Positions 1-13,507 of a stretch of 64,000 bases of DNA are shown in pieces; positions within the stretch are counted from its first letter, which is position 1; each line of letters starts with the position of its first letter. Position numbers and translations under genes: made by a program. The notes under the pieces were generated by a model, which was not told the origin of the DNA, made no database searches, and saw nothing but the letters and a program-made list of their open reading frames with translations. The stretch comes from Atherix ibis (taxonomy: Eukaryota; Arthropoda; Insecta; Diptera; Athericidae), in contig OY282606.1 of assembly GCA_958298945.1 (NCBI GenBank), positions 87,241,696 through 87,305,695 on the forward strand. Reading direction: 5' to 3'.

Positions 1-37
1 TGCACGCCAGTCAGTCATATTTTGCAGATATAACGGA

Positions 38-340
38 ATGAATGGCTTCTCCATAGTCACTTATTATAGCTTTCCAAAAACCTGTTTACGGCAAGTTTGC
101 TTATTTAGGTATCCACCGAGTAAGAAACGAGCTTCATCGGAGGAGCAAATTAATTACCTTAAGGGTGCAAAACGTGGGTACGACAACATAACCTCTTTTG
201 TAAATAGTTTTACCGGTTCAGAATATAAAATGGCAAACCTCATACTAAACAAACCGAAGATTGAAGCTTACATTATAGAAGAACTGAATAGGCCTCTACA
301 CAAAAATTCTGTCCAAATTTTTTCGAGAATACATTCTTAA
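38..340 (+). other. 100-codon open frame attached to a fold-back repeat
   Basis: Open frame of 100 codons that I do not recognise. Its composition is less biased than the surrounding AT-rich DNA. The middle, GYDNITSFVNSFTGSEYKMA, is followed by NLILNKPKIEAYIIEELNR. The LxNKPKIxAYIxEEL pattern is loosely like the helix-turn-helix end of phage terminase small subunits, a resemblance I do not trust without a search. The 3' part of the frame (from about 280) is shared, in reverse, with the repeat copy at 7560-7610, so the frame probably belongs to a transposable element and not to a host gene. It may be truncated at the window's left edge. Confidence 0.25.
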
Positions 341-1125
341 AAACGGACACACTTGCAAAATAACCTTTTATGAAACATTTCGTATTCTGAAATGAAAAAT
401 TTAATAAAACCGCACTTAAACTGAGATTACTATCTAAATGTCAACAAAACTATGCAATCATTTCGATATCCTACCACTTCATGGCCAATGGCGTGTTTTA
501 AAACTCTCCAAAATTCTACAAAATTGAGGAGCTTGATATTTGATTGATATTTACGAAATAAATAATAAACCGAAAATACAAATGCTTTTCATATCAAAAG
601 ATTGGAAAAAGAAGTAAAAATTGCCAGTCGTTGTGTTTAAATTGTATTTTTCTTTGGAAAATTAAATTAAAAAAAAAAATGGATATTAATTATGAGTGTG
701 GAATTCACAAAATTTCTATTATGAAAACTAGATGTCAGTGGGTGGCATGTCTATATAAGAAAATCTACACAAATGTATGCAAGCAGTAAGATTTCTCGCC
801 GCTTTTTCAAAAAGTCAGACGCAAATTTGACGAACGGGACTATCCAGGTATTCTTTAATCTCAATTTTGTAAACTTTTGGAGAGTTTTAAAACACGCCAT
901 TCTCCATGAAAGTGGTAGCATACCAAAATGCTTGCATACTTTTGTTGTTTTTAAAGTTGTTATTTTGGCATTTATCGGAAAGTGCAAGTGAAAGTGTGCT
1001 TTTTATATTTTTTTTTTGGTATTTATGAAAAAGTAAGCAATTATATAAATAGTAATATTGTTGATAAAATTTAATAGGAAAATTTTATTTCATAATTTGA
1101 AGTGTTTTATAAAGGGTTTCTTTCG
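255..1125. repeat. Fold-back repeat, copy 1
   Basis: Left arm (about 351-560) and right arm (about 862-1125) are inverted relative to each other. The left arm has ACTCTCCAAAATTCTAC and GGCCAATGGCGTG; the right arm has the reverse form GGAGAGTTTTAAAACACGCC followed by ATTCTCCATGAAAGTGGTAG. Between them is a unique core (about 713-858) with AAGTCAGACGCAAATTTG. The second copy at 7060-7610 contains one arm plus the core in reverse order. The arrangement suggests either a long-TIR element or a tail-to-tail rearranged dimer. No TSD could be fixed. Confidence 0.7.
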
Positions 1126-1281
1126 GTAAGTTGACATCTTCATTTTTACTAGAGAAATTTACATAAATTTAGTTCATAATGTGTTTTTGAATGGCTTTTA
1201 ATGATTTATTTGTTACAAAAAGTGGTTAAAATGTGAAAAGTTCGTCATTCAATAAATGTAAGGAAATGTGATGTTCACAGT

Positions 1282-2325
1282 TCAATGTTTACCAGAAAAA
1301 ACTATATCTCCAAACTTTTCTCGCAATAATTCGGTTGTTGCACGTGCTGTGTGGCACGTAGCCCCGTCTTGTTGGAACCAGATGTTGTCAAGATCAACTT
1401 CTTCCAATTTCGACCATAAAAAGTTGGTTATCATCGATCTATACCGCTCTGCATTGACAGTAACGGTGTTACCAGCTTCACTTCGAAAGAAGTACGGACC
1501 GATGATTCCACCAGACCAAAAACCACACCAAACTGTCAATTTAGGTGAATGTAATGGGTGTTCATGAATAATTTGTGGATTTTCTTCGCACCAGAATCGA
1601 CAGTTTTGTTTATTTACCGCACCACTCAGATGAACGTGAGCCTCATCGGAGAATATGATTTTCTTAAAAAAATCGTTATCATTTTCAAGTTGTTCCAAGC
1701 CAAAATTAGCAAATTTACGACGTTTCCGGTGCTTCAATGGCTTCAGTTCGTGAGTGATTACAATTTTATATGGATGCAAGCCCAAATCCTTTCTCAAAAT
1801 CCGCCAGGTTGTGGTGTGAGACAGTTCCAATTCTTGAGAACGTCTTGGAATCGACAAATTGCGGTCTTCAGTCTTCAGCAACACTTGCCTGAACGGCAGT
1901 AATATTTTGATTACTTCGAGCGGTTCTTTGTTTTATTGGCAATTGAACATTATGTAAAGAAAATGTATGCTCGAAATTTTTAACAATTCGACGAATAGCG
2001 AGCACAGTTGGACGATTATTACGACCATAAAATGTCAAAAGCGCACGAAAAGTTGCAATTGGAGAACGATTATTTTGATAATAAAATTGAATAATTTGCG
2101 TATATCTCTCCGTGATGAAATTGTAAACATTACTGAATACAATGAAGAAGAAAAAAACAGATCATGACATATTTTAAATGGCCGAAAAGTCACTTCATAA
2201 TCATATCACTCTTATTGGAAAACCCTATATAAACTAAGAAATAAACACTATTTTGGATGACACATACGTTTGACAGCTGTCAAATGACAGGACTGTAAAT
2301 TCCGATACACCAAATGGATAAGAAA
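1282..2325 (-). pseudogene. Tc1/mariner-superfamily transposase relic, 3'-truncated
   Basis: Minus-strand frame of 200 codons (1884-1282) with a helix-turn-helix remnant (ELSHTTTWRILRKDLGL), IIFSDEAHVHLSG carrying the first catalytic Asp, TVWCGFWSGGIIGPYFF, and NIWFQQDGATCHTARATTEL with the second Asp. The frame ends shortly after the second Asp, before the expected LTPLDFFLW segment with the third acidic residue, so it is inactive. The 5' terminal repeat survives at 2260-2325: TTTGACAGCTGTCAAATGAC and, on the outer edge, a degenerate GGATAA. The 3' end is missing; beyond about 1262 the sequence is unrelated and soon meets the fold-back repeat. Same family as the copies at 15562, 19860, 29423, 32586, 40970 and 51167. 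Confidence 0.85.
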
Positions 2326-3650
2326 ATCAACCATAAAAAAAGTAAATAACATTAAAAATTTCCCCACCGAAATTATTTACAAGCAAATAAAACCAAATAT
2401 AAAAATTCAAGAAATTTCAAATAACGTTAAGGTAAAAATATAAAAATTTAATATTTTATTTCGGAAAATTTCCAATCGATTTCGAACTAAATTTAGAAAT
2501 TCTAAATTTTATTTTTTTGCACTAAAAAAGTTTGTTTTTTAAAAATTCCTCTTACTTTCTTCACTTCTTTCCATTCCCATACTTGTTACCATTTTCCACC
2601 ATTAAAACATTAAGAATAAAAATGCACTTTTTTTTTTAAAGACTTCACTAATTATTATTTATTAATAATATTATAATTAATTGTTCTGTTTTTGTTTTTT
2701 ACATATTCAATTTTCATATTTTTAATTATAATTATAATTAATTTTCTTATTTATTCATTTATATATTTGTATATGTAAATATATATATATATATATATGT
2801 CATATATATATATATTTATAGAGATTTTTTTTTATCATTTATTTTTTGTGTATTTTAATTTTATCATTCGATATGCTTGAAGTATTTAATTTCCATCATT
2901 AAAGAGCAGCAGCAGCCATCATCAATTTTGTGTTCTTTTAAAATATTTTCTTTAAATCTACTAACAATGCGTATTTTTTTAAATTAATTTTCTTTTCTCT
3001 TCCTTTTTTTTTTTGTTTTGTTTTTCTATTTTTTGTATATGTATTTGTATTCAACACAAAAAAAGGGAATAATAATAAATGATAGAAAAACCAATTATTA
3101 TCGGTAATTTCTTCTTGGTTCTCTTGTAAAACAATATTTCTCTTCTTTTTCTCTTTGTTATAAAATTCTCTTTACCATTTATATAGGCTTTGAAAATATA
3201 AAAATTTACTAACAAAATTTATTATTAAAACTAACAAAAAAAAAAGAACAAGAAACTCTTTTGTTGATAATTAATTAAAAAAAAATACATTTGCATTTTT
3301 TTTTAATTGGAATTTATTATAAAAGAAAAAAAAATTTACTGACTATGTACATATACAAAAAAAAAACAAAAAAAAAATCAACTGAGTTGAATGTGCGTGT
3401 TTTGTTTTGCTCTACAATTGGGATTGAAATTAAATTAATTGCAATAAAAAGAAAAAATAACATATTTAAAAAAAAGGAAATTGAAATAAAAATTTAAAAA
3501 AAAAACTATTTATGGGCAAATAGTTCTCTTGTTGTCTCTTTTCTTTATTGAGCAAGCGCCAAAAAAAAAAAACTCTTTTTTTTAATAAACGTATGAGAAG
3601 AAGAGTGTGAGAAATCGTTCTCTTTAATTTATATCATAAACTTTTTTAAT
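2326..3650. other. AT-rich non-coding DNA
   Basis: Poly-A, poly-T and ATATAT runs, including an alternating TA tract near 2780-2815. No supported gene. Confidence 0.7.
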
Positions 3651-4683
3651 AAAGCTAAGATTACACTGCGCGTTCAATTCATGACTTTCTCCTGCAATTG
3701 GTGGTACGCTGTCACATTGTTCAATTCGACGAACAGCTCGCCGGTATATTATATTAATCGTGCAATTAAACGTATTTGTCCCGACGAAAAGCAATTTTTG
3801 TTCGTAATAAGCATGGAGAAGGGAAAATTGTGCGAACTTAAAATATGATTTAAACGTGCTTTAGCTCGTACACATATTACATATAATGTTGTTCATTTAT
3901 TTTGACAGTAATTTATTTATTCATGCGTATTTATTTATAACTTATGGTCTTTAATAGTTATTATTTATTATTTTAAAGCTATTTGGATTTATGCAAATTG
4001 AAGTTTATCTGATAAAAATGTAAAAAAAGGAGCAAAAACTATTATATTATTATAGCAAAAATACGTTTGCCTATAAATTTGTAAATAACTTTAATAGAAT
4101 TACTGTGCTCGTGGAACATGAAATATTTATATTGAGATTAATAATGAATTAAATATTAAAATGTTTCCTAAAATAAATAAAAGAATTGATATAATTAATG
4201 TGAAAACGTCATTCATAATACAACTAGAGAATTCACCAATAAATAATGCATGAACCGTTTGCACGATCAAAAATATGTTGAAATTCATTTTATTGCTCGC
4301 GTAAATTACTTGTACTTATTGTTACAAATGTGTTCATTCTACCAATTACACTGCGATTTGACTGCTCGTGCAATACGCGAACATTGTTTGCGGCGAACAT
4401 GCATAATCGTGAAATAAAGTCAGATTTATTGCAAAAGATAGTCGAAAATTGGAACCTTCATATTTGGTTCTGTAAACATATTTAAATGATATTATTTTCA
4501 GAATATAATTGAATCGATTATACTTCAAAATAAAATAATAAATTTTGCAATGGCACATTTTCTTTTTATTTATTTTTTTAAAAACAAAAATCAATCTTAT
4601 TGAATTTACGCTGTCAGACAATCAAACAAGAGGAATTTTCTCTTTTAAATCATACATTGCACTCACAGTGTAATCTAACCTTT
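3651..4683. mobile_element. 1-kb non-autonomous element with terminal inverted repeats
   Basis: The left end AAAGCTAAGATTACACTGCG (3651) matches the reverse complement of the right end CACAGTGTAATCTAACCTTT (ends 4683), about 17 of 20 bases. Inner copies of the same words recur, for example ATTACACTGCGATTTG near 4345 and GCTGTCACATTG or GCTGTCAGAC beside each end. That pattern of subterminal repeats is typical of non-autonomous DNA transposons. No transposase remains inside, and no clear target duplication was identified. Confidence 0.6.
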
Positions 4684-7059
4684 AGGATAGCATAAATAGA
4701 GAGATAGATCGTATGAGAACAAAACCGAAAAAAGAGTATAATTAACACTCTTTTCTTATCTTTTCTTTGTCATTTTTTTGTGCATAGATAAATACAAAAA
4801 AAAAACCAAAGCAAACACGATATTTTTAAAATGGTTTTCTTTTCCGTTTTAGATTTTTCTCTTTTATGCTCTTTTCACGCTATCAAATTATTCTCTTCCT
4901 TTTTGATTTGTTTTCTGTTTTCGTGTTTTGTTTTCTCTTCTTTTGTACATTTAAAAAAAAAAAAATATACACGCAAAAATATTCAAATTGATTTTATAGT
5001 TTTTATTAAATTGTGCTCTTCCTTAGTTTTTTTGTTTTTGTTCTTCTAATCATTCTAATCTGCCTCTTTCATTCTATTTCCTAAACCATATAAATTGTAT
5101 TCACATTATTTTTTCTCTCTCTTAGTTATTTTTATTATTTATAATAATTACTTCAGTAGTAATTTTTTTTTGTCATTTTATTATTTATTATTTATTATAA
5201 AGAAAGAATCACATCACGATATACTTTTTGTTGTTGTTTTGTTTTATTTATATTCTCTTCATCATATTTTATATAAAAGCAATCAATAAATTAATTATCA
5301 TATGTGCTACGATGATAACAAACAATAGTAATAATAATAATAATAATAAATGAATAGAAAAAAAATCTGTTTATTCTTAAATTACTACTAAACTAAATCG
5401 TAAAATTTTTTTTCCCAATGTATTTTTATTCTTAAATTGTATTTTTTTTTTTTGGAATTTGTAAAAAAAATTTGCGCGCGTACAACAGCAAAACAATAAT
5501 AAAAATCGGGAAGTTTCAATGGAGTGATTTTTCTTATACAATCAATATTTATTTTTGCAATAATGATAATAATAGTAATAATTTAAAAAATAACTTTAAC
5601 AGTAGTAGCAATAATAATATAAAAAAAAAAATAGATAATAAAAAAGGAAGAAAGAAAAGAATATTTTTATGTATAATGAAGACAAATTATTTTTCAAAAA
5701 ATTTTAATTAATCCAAAGAATTTTTTTAATAATTTATTATTATTATTATTATTGCTATAGACATTTTATTGAATAATATATTTGTTTCGTTTTTTTTTAA
5801 ATCTTATTCACTTTTTTTTTTAAATTAATAATAAAAATTATTAGTCAATTTGGCACATAATATCATCATCTCTAAAAGGAATTATAATTTCTAAATTCTC
5901 ACAAATTTATTATAAATTTTTATTTAAATTTATTTTATTTATAATAATTATGATTCAATTATACAATTATTATTATTATTATTATTGTTATTATTATTAC
6001 CTAATTTATATTTATTTATTTATTTATTTATTTATAACTTATGTTTGCATGTGTGTTCCTTTCTTTTTGTATTAATAATTTTGTTTCTTTGCATAATTTG
6101 ATTTTTTACTTTTAATTTTTTGCTTAGTCAATAAATTATTTCTTTTTCAAATCTTTCTGATTAAGAACTGAATTCGATGTTATTTTTATCAGACAAAAAA
6201 AAATATCGTTTAATTTTTTTTTACTTTTTCAACAAAAATTAAAATGGATCATAGTAGCTTTTTAATTTTTATTTTAAATTTATTTCACTCTTTTTTAAAT
6301 TTAAATTTTTTTTTTCTATTTTCAAAAAAATTATAGTAAATTACAATAGGTAATATAAAAAAAATTTTGAAGACTATAAATTAATTTTTTTTTGTTTTTT
6401 TTTTAAATATTTTTAATTTTTTTTTTTTACTGTGATATGCATGAAAAATATTATGCCAACCATACACAATAAAATACGCATTTTATTTATATTGTAGAAT
6501 TTTCCTTTTTTTTTTTGTTCAAATTTGATTATTTATTTAATATTAATTATTAGAAAAATAATTCTTAAATGAGTATTATATAGTTTATTTTCATTATTAT
6601 TAATAATGAATACCCCCTAAAATTTAATATTATATAAATTATTAATTACAAATAATCGCACAGGGAAAAATATGGTTCTTATTTGAGATTTTTGTGGTTT
6701 TTTTTTCATCTTTCTTTAAAAGGAGAAATGAAATTTGTTTTATTGTTTCTCATTAAAAGTAAAAAAAAAATATCCTTTATTTATTGATAAATTTTCTTTT
6801 GCAAAAGAGAAGAAAAAAAATTGCATACAAAAAATTCACTTTTATAAGAATTTTTTGTGTAAATTTCCATAAGCAAATTTAATTAATATTAAATTGATTT
6901 GAATCCCTAATTCATTGGGCAATTTCTTACCATTTATTTGACAGTTTATCACCATAACCACCCGAATTGATTATTTCAACTTCATATTCACCATATACAA
7001 TTTAGTATTCGTTATTGACAAATGATAAGTTTTGGTGAAAGTTTTTTTACTTAGATTAA
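4684..7059. other. AT-rich non-coding DNA with trinucleotide runs
   Basis: Many homopolymer tracts and short TAA/TTA repeats (5330-5350, 5738-5752, 5968-5990, 6010-6040). Open frames here are built from low-complexity codons and are not supported as genes. Confidence 0.7.
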
Positions 7060-7610
7060 AGAATGCCTGAATAGGACCGTACGTCAGATTTTCATATATG
7101 TATACGCAATTTTATGTCTGACTTTTTGAAAAAAGCGGCAAGAAATCGTACTGCTTGCATATATTTTTGCAAATTTTTTTTTATGTGGACATAACTCCCA
7201 GTGATATCTAGTTTTCATAATAGGAATTTATTAAATTCTAAAGGCATAATTTATATTTATTTTAATTCAAGCAATTTTCATTTTCTGTTTCGTAAATATC
7301 AATTTTGTAGACTATCGGAGAGTTTTCAAAAACGCCATTCTCCATTAAAGTGGTAGCATACTTATCGCGTTTTTAGTGCAGTTTTTAAATAAATTTTACA
7401 TAGTTTCCGAATAAGTAAGTATAAAAATTAATACATTTGCATAAATAGTTGTATTCCTTACGACAGTTAATAGGAAGTTTTTATTTCAGAATATGAAATG
7501 TTCCGTAAAAGATTATTTTACAAGTTGTGTGCCGTCTTACTCGAAAAAAATTGTACAGAATAGAACAGAGGCCTATTCAGTTCTTCTTTAATTTAAGATT
7601 TTTTATTATT
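7060..7610. repeat. Fold-back repeat, copy 2
   Basis: Contains the core of copy 1 in reverse (7085-7230: GTCTGACTTTTTGAAAAAAG, then GCGGCAAGAAATCG) followed by one arm (7295-7530: CGGAGAGTTTTC and CGCCATTCTCCATTAAAGTG) and the end GAGGCCTATTCAGTTCTTCT (7570-7590). That last segment matches, in reverse, the end of the open frame at 280-300. Only one arm is present, so this copy shows the probable single-unit order. Confidence 0.7.
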
Positions 7611-10600
7611 AAAGGTGAATTTCAAATTTCTACAGGAATTAGTTGAAATTTGTGGTGATTTATACTGACATTAAATCAACAAACTTCCTTGACTAAATTA
7701 ACAATAACATTTTATTGCAATTTATGTCAATTGTATTTTTTTAAATATTTATAATTAAAAACTGTTTTTTTTTTGTTGGTATATGTTTTAAAAATATATT
7801 ATGATTTATTTTTAAAATGAACAAAATTTAAGTATATGCAATTTGAATTGGTATTTAAATAATAAACTATATAATTTTTTATATAATTTATTAATGAGAA
7901 TAGGATATATATTAAGAAATTTGTTCAATTGCCAATCACAGTCTCCAAAATATGTCATGAAATTGATAGTAAAAAATTAATTTGGAATATTCACGTTCTG
8001 ATAAAGGTTACCATTTGCATTTCCTGATGAAATATACTTTTTTTTTCCCTCAAATAATTATTTTTTCAAACCTATAAACTTAAAATTTCCATACACTTTT
8101 AATCAATTTAATAGAAAATTATTTTTCGTTTTAAATTCAAATTAAATTCATTTTCATTCTCGATACAAAAGAAAACTTTTAATAAATTTCTAATAAAGGG
8201 ATTATATTTACTTAAAAAAATCAATTTGAATTAATTTTTATTTTTAATTTCAATTTAAAATCTAACTTCTAGAAATTGATTTGTTTATATTTATAGAAAT
8301 TTTGCTTCATTACAATGTGATTTAAAATTTTTTCTTTTTAATTCTTTCAAAACTCTGAAACTGATAGTTTGATTAATTAATAATATTAACTTAACTTCTA
8401 CATCTATATTCTATATTAATCAAATATATTTTTTTGTCGCATTTTTCTTTTCATCTTATTTATTATATTTTGAAAATTTTTATTTCTTAAAAACAACAAA
8501 CTTTGGCTGCAGTTAATTAATAGTTAATATTAAAAGTTCAATATTAACTACAAAATATACTAGACTATATTTATTTTATTATTATTTTTTTATATATTAC
8601 TTTCAAATATATTTTTTATCTCTTTTCTTTATTATATGAATATATTTTTTTTGTTTATTTATTTATTTTCTTTTATTGAATTCTGTTGTGTTAATAGTTT
8701 CCATTTTAAACTTCTACAAATATTAAAAACTATCCTTTTGAATGATATAATTATATAAATAGTGATTAATTTAATTATTATTATTATTATTATAATTACT
8801 TTTAATTAGATTGATTTCTAATAATGATAAAATTATTATATCTTTATTCGCACATTTTCATATTGATTTTATTTGAAATTATTTTTATTTTATGATTGAA
8901 AATTTGTTCATGTGGTTTCATCGGTTTTGTATTTAATAATTTGTATTTAAAGAAATTTTCTGTACTTTCACAACTTTTTTTTTTTTTTTGGGTTTTGTAC
9001 AAATTTCTACACAAATTTTTTAATTTTTTTTTTTTTATTATTATTATTAAATGTTTAAAATATTTTCTTTGATTTTATTAAATTTATAATAATTATTTAT
9101 TACCGTCAGTATTTTTTTTCTTTTTCTGGTTTTTTTTTTTAGAAATTTTTTTTTTTATAATTTTTTTTTAGCTTAAGCATCAGAAAAATAGATGCAGTTA
9201 ATAGTAAAAAATTTAATTTCTTTCTTTCTTTCTCTACAGTAGTACATCTACATAAAAATTGAATTGATATTCTTCATTTTCAAATTTAATTGAAGTAATT
9301 TTTTTTTCTCCACTTTATTTTATTAATATTGATAATAATTTAATTTTTAGTTTATAAAAAATTTTCGGTTTATTTCAAGTTTATTAATTTTTACTGGGTT
9401 TTTTTTTTGTTGAAAAATTATTTTTTTAATCTTTACAGGTTTTCTTCAATTTTTAATACTTTTATTTAAAAAAAAAAACAAACAACAGCAGTCAACTAGT
9501 GGTGATCATTATTTAATTCTAATTCACTTTGTATATTATTATAATGAGAAAAATGTAATAAGAAATTTACTCTGATTTCCTTCTTCTTCAAAAAAAAAAA
9601 AATAGTAAAATAAAGAAATATATTTATCCATTAAAATGTATTTAAATATTTTCGACCGATTTTCTATCAGTTTAATATAAAGAAACACTCAACTCTGATT
9701 AGACTGAGGATGTTTTTATCCACTAATAAAAACTAAAAACAAAGTAATTATAAATTGTATTTTACAAAATTTAATATAAAAAAAAAATTTAAAATAGAAT
9801 TTTTTAACATTAAACCAAATTAATTACGGATAGTGACTGCTTATCTCAATATCACTCCTTTCTTTTGTATGAATTTTTATTATCTTATTTCTCTTTTGAG
9901 GTATATTAAATTAAAATTAACAAAATAAAATAAAAAATGTGACAGCATATTTCGATAATATTTTTTAATTAAATTAACATTAATGAAAATATTTACTTAT
10001 ATTTCTATCCGACTATTTATTTGATTTAAAATGAAACCAAAAAAAAAAAAAACCTTTTTAATTACGAGTTCAAAGTTTGTTTTGTGAGTATTTTTATTTA
10101 TGGCGTATTTTTGTAATATTGTAATTTTTATATACAAATTTTTATATACTTTTCTTCATACTAAAAGTTCCTTATTTAGATATGGAAATGGAGATGCTAG
10201 CAAACTAGAAGAAGTCATGGAGAAATTCTCTTATTATTTAGGCCTTTGAATGATATTTTGAGAAAAAATGAGATTATTAGACTTATTCTTATAGGGAAAA
10301 AAACCATAAAAGGTGTTTGAATAAAATTTCCCTCTAGTAATCCTTAAAATTAATAGGTGAATTTATAGTGTTTGTTTTACTTTTTTATTATTTCCCCCCC
10401 CCAATTAACTGATACGTTAAATATTTGGATGTCATGTTGTGATGCCTAATTGCTCATGAATCTGGTGACTCAAAAATCGGTATTAGAATTATCGATTAGA
10501 AAATATTATTGTAGCAATTAAATTATTCTTGTAAGCCATTTTTCTACAGACATATCCAAACTTTTAATATCTTATAAATAAACATTAATAACGATACTAC

Positions 10601-13094
10601 AATACAATATGTATTATCTTAAAAGTCATGGAAGAAGTTATTATTAATTTTAAAAATATTTGTGCATATTATTAAAATGATTTTTATTATGTAATTTTAC
10701 TAAAATTAATTGTGCATCCATAATAATTTTATAAAAATATTATTATTTCAGGGGAAAAAAAAGAAGAAAATTGTCACAACAGAGATTATTATATAATTAT
10801 TTCTACGTTTTATTTGAACAATTTCTACTTTTAGCATAAGATCTGTTATTTTCATTATGATTTTTTTTTTATTAATATTGTTTCAAAAACTGGTAAAAAA
10901 AATTAAATTAATTGAATATAGATTTAAAAAAAAGTATAAAAAATATTTCATTTTAAGGACGTTTTTATTTAAAAAAAAATTGTTATTTTAAATTGAGTAT
11001 TATTGCGTTATTTTTGAGTTTTAAGAATTTCCTTCCTTAACAATAATTTAAAAAAATATGAGAGTATTTTTATACGATCCCTTGAAAAATAAATACAAAA
11101 ACGACTAATCATAAAAGTGCAATTGGAAATGAAGAATTTTTAATTTTTTAGGTTTTATTGAAAATTTTTAAAGATTTTTATTTTATATTGTTTTTTTTTT
11201 ATTATTAAAATTTCTATGACTTATTAGTTTATTTTTAATCGTTTTTTTTTAATTATTCAATATGATTTTTCTTTTATTTATGTTTTTTTAAATATATCCT
11301 ACTAATAATATCTATGAGAAAACACTAAATTCTATCTTATCACGAGAATCAATCGTGATTACTAATTTTTATTCAGATTTGAATAAAAGCTAGAAGACTG
11401 CATGTGATTGATTGATTATTAAATATTATAATATGTACTCATACGTATATTTATCAGTATTATTATAATTATAATATTTTATTATTATTTATTATATGTG
11501 GTAGTAGTAGTAGTAGTAGTAGTAGTAGAAGAAATAATTTTAAATTTTTTCTCAAAATTTTACTCTGACAGAGGTAATAATATTGGATTTTTTTCTTTAT
11601 TATTTTATTTTTATTACTCATTTCCAATTAATATGGAGAAATATATATATATTTTTTTTCAATGTGAATTATGAATATTTGAAAATATAAAAAAAATATA
11701 TATATGTATATATATAAAATTGATCCTTTCTGCTATATATCATATTATTTAATATGTAGAACAGCAGAGAATAAACTTATATGTCGATTTTAATTATTTT
11801 TAACTTTGTTCAGTGAAAATTTCTTTAGTTATTCCCCACATACACAGACAAATATTTTAATATTTACTATATAATATCTGTTATTGACTTTGTTCGATAG
11901 AACAAATTTTATTTTCTACTATTTATTTTAGCAATAATATGCTAATAATATTTCTAATAAAACTTTTTATTCTTGTTATTAATAAAGTTGAGTTGTTTTC
12001 TCAGTATTTTATTTCAACTCCTCTCTTTGAATTTATTCAGATTCACTAAAATATAATCTCTTCATCAGCTCTTCATATTATAAGTGTATAATCTTCTAAG
12101 AGAGTAACATGGAAATTTATTTGGATTTATCTCTACTCTATTGATGATAAAAATTATAATTAATATTTAAGTTTTTTTTTTATTAACTTTTTATTTAATC
12201 CATTTTCAATATTCACAATAAATTGTAATTTTCATTATAATTATATATAAAATAAATGTTTAGAAAATAAAATAGAAAATCAGAGAGTATTTATGAGATG
12301 GAACAAATTTGATTTCTCTTATTCCCAATACAAAACCCTAATTGTAATTATCTACTCCTATACGGACATCTCTTTTATAGAGTATCTCAGCAATTATAAG
12401 AGGAAATTTTTATTTTTATTTTTTAATTAAAATAATAACTAATAATAATAATAATAATTATATCATCTATTTAATTTTTACTACTGAGTATGTTTGCATC
12501 AATGCACGTATAATAAAATAATTATTATAAATTTAATAGTATTTCACAAAAATTTCTATTATAAATTTTATAATTTTTATATAAATTTCTCTTGTTTGTG
12601 TTTGTGTGCGATTTCTGTGATGAACTGTATATGTGCGTACACATATATACATATATATGTATTAATATGTATTTATTATTATTTACGTTTTTTTTTTATG
12701 CAATATGCAGATAATCTTACTAATTCTAATACAAAAAAAAAGTCATGGTATATTTTGTTTGTAATCATTTCTAATCTCTCAACTTGATTAGTCTTAAATT
12801 GTTTAAACTTTTTTTCCTTATAGTCAAAATCCTTTTAACATTTTGAGTCTCTTTTTTATGAAAAGAAATCATTTGCTTCTTATTATCGTCTCTTCATAAT
12901 TGTTTCTTCAAAATTTCCTCTTAAATCTTAAACGATAAATATTTATGTTGTGTATGTGTTTGTATATAATATTTTTTCGAATGTAAAATATTCGAATTTA
13001 TAGTCCTTTTAGTAATCAATTAATTATAATTTTGTTTTTTTTTCAATATTCTTGTTAATTTCTAAAAACTATTTGTAGTTAATAGAGAGTATCC
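7611..13094. other. AT-rich DNA downstream of the Rbfox stop, possible long 3'UTR
   Basis: No gene supported on either strand. Holds long T and A tracts, a C run at 10395-10402, a nine-fold TAG/GTA repeat at 11501-11529 and ATATAT tracts near 11640-11720. The part nearest 13095 must be transcribed as Rbfox 3'UTR, but how far it extends cannot be read from the sequence. Confidence 0.55.
11501..11529. repeat. (GTA)n microsatellite
   Basis: About nine perfect GTA/TAG units followed by an interrupted unit (TAGAAG). Confidence 0.9.
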
Positions 13095-13139
13095 TTAATA
13101 CGGTGTAAATCTATTATATCCTCCACGATACATGGCGGC
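13095..13139 (-). CDS. Rbfox1: Rbfox terminal coding exon with stop
   Basis: Reads AAMYRGGYNRFTPY and then TAA (13097-13095), joining PGYG in phase 0. YRGGYNRFxPY at the extreme C-terminus is the hallmark end of Rbfox proteins; it carries the PY-type nuclear localisation signal recognised by transportin in this family. The acceptor is TTTAAATAG, with a CTCCTTTCTTC tract just upstream. The 3'UTR extends to lower coordinates into AT-rich DNA, where many AATAAA-like hexamers on the minus strand prevent a choice of polyadenylation site. Confidence 0.95.
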   Translation of the reverse strand, partial: AAMYRGGYNRFTPY

Positions 13140-13507
13140 CTATTTAAATGAAGAAAGGAGTTTTTTTTTTTTTTTTGGTTATATTTGCAATAATTTTATT
13201 TAAAAATTTTAACTAGTATTTAAGTGTACTTTCCTAAAAATGAAACATTTTTCTTTAATTTTATTAATTTCAAACCGTAAAGTTTTGTTATTTTATATTT
13301 TTTGGTTTCGGCAACTTTTGAAAACGTCAACAATATAATCAATATAAAAGAGTTTTAATTATTTTGAATACAAATTTTCTAAAATGTGTTCATCTTTTAT
13401 TTTATTGTCCTTTTTTGTTGTTTTTTTTTGTTGAGATTATTGGAGTATAATTTAATCTAGTCGCAAGAACTAGATTAAATTATTAATTTTTTTGTTGAAT
13501 GTATGTA

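Noticed and set aside
4831..5711. Chain of short plus-strand frames
   Set aside because: Phe/Ser/Leu or Asn/Lys runs from T- and A-rich simple sequence; no conserved motif.
10395..10402. C homopolymer as a functional element
   Set aside because: A single short run with no partner or context.
12494..12787. 97-codon plus-strand frame rich in Tyr, Ile and Phe
   Set aside because: AT-driven composition in probable Rbfox 3'UTR or flank, no homology recognised.
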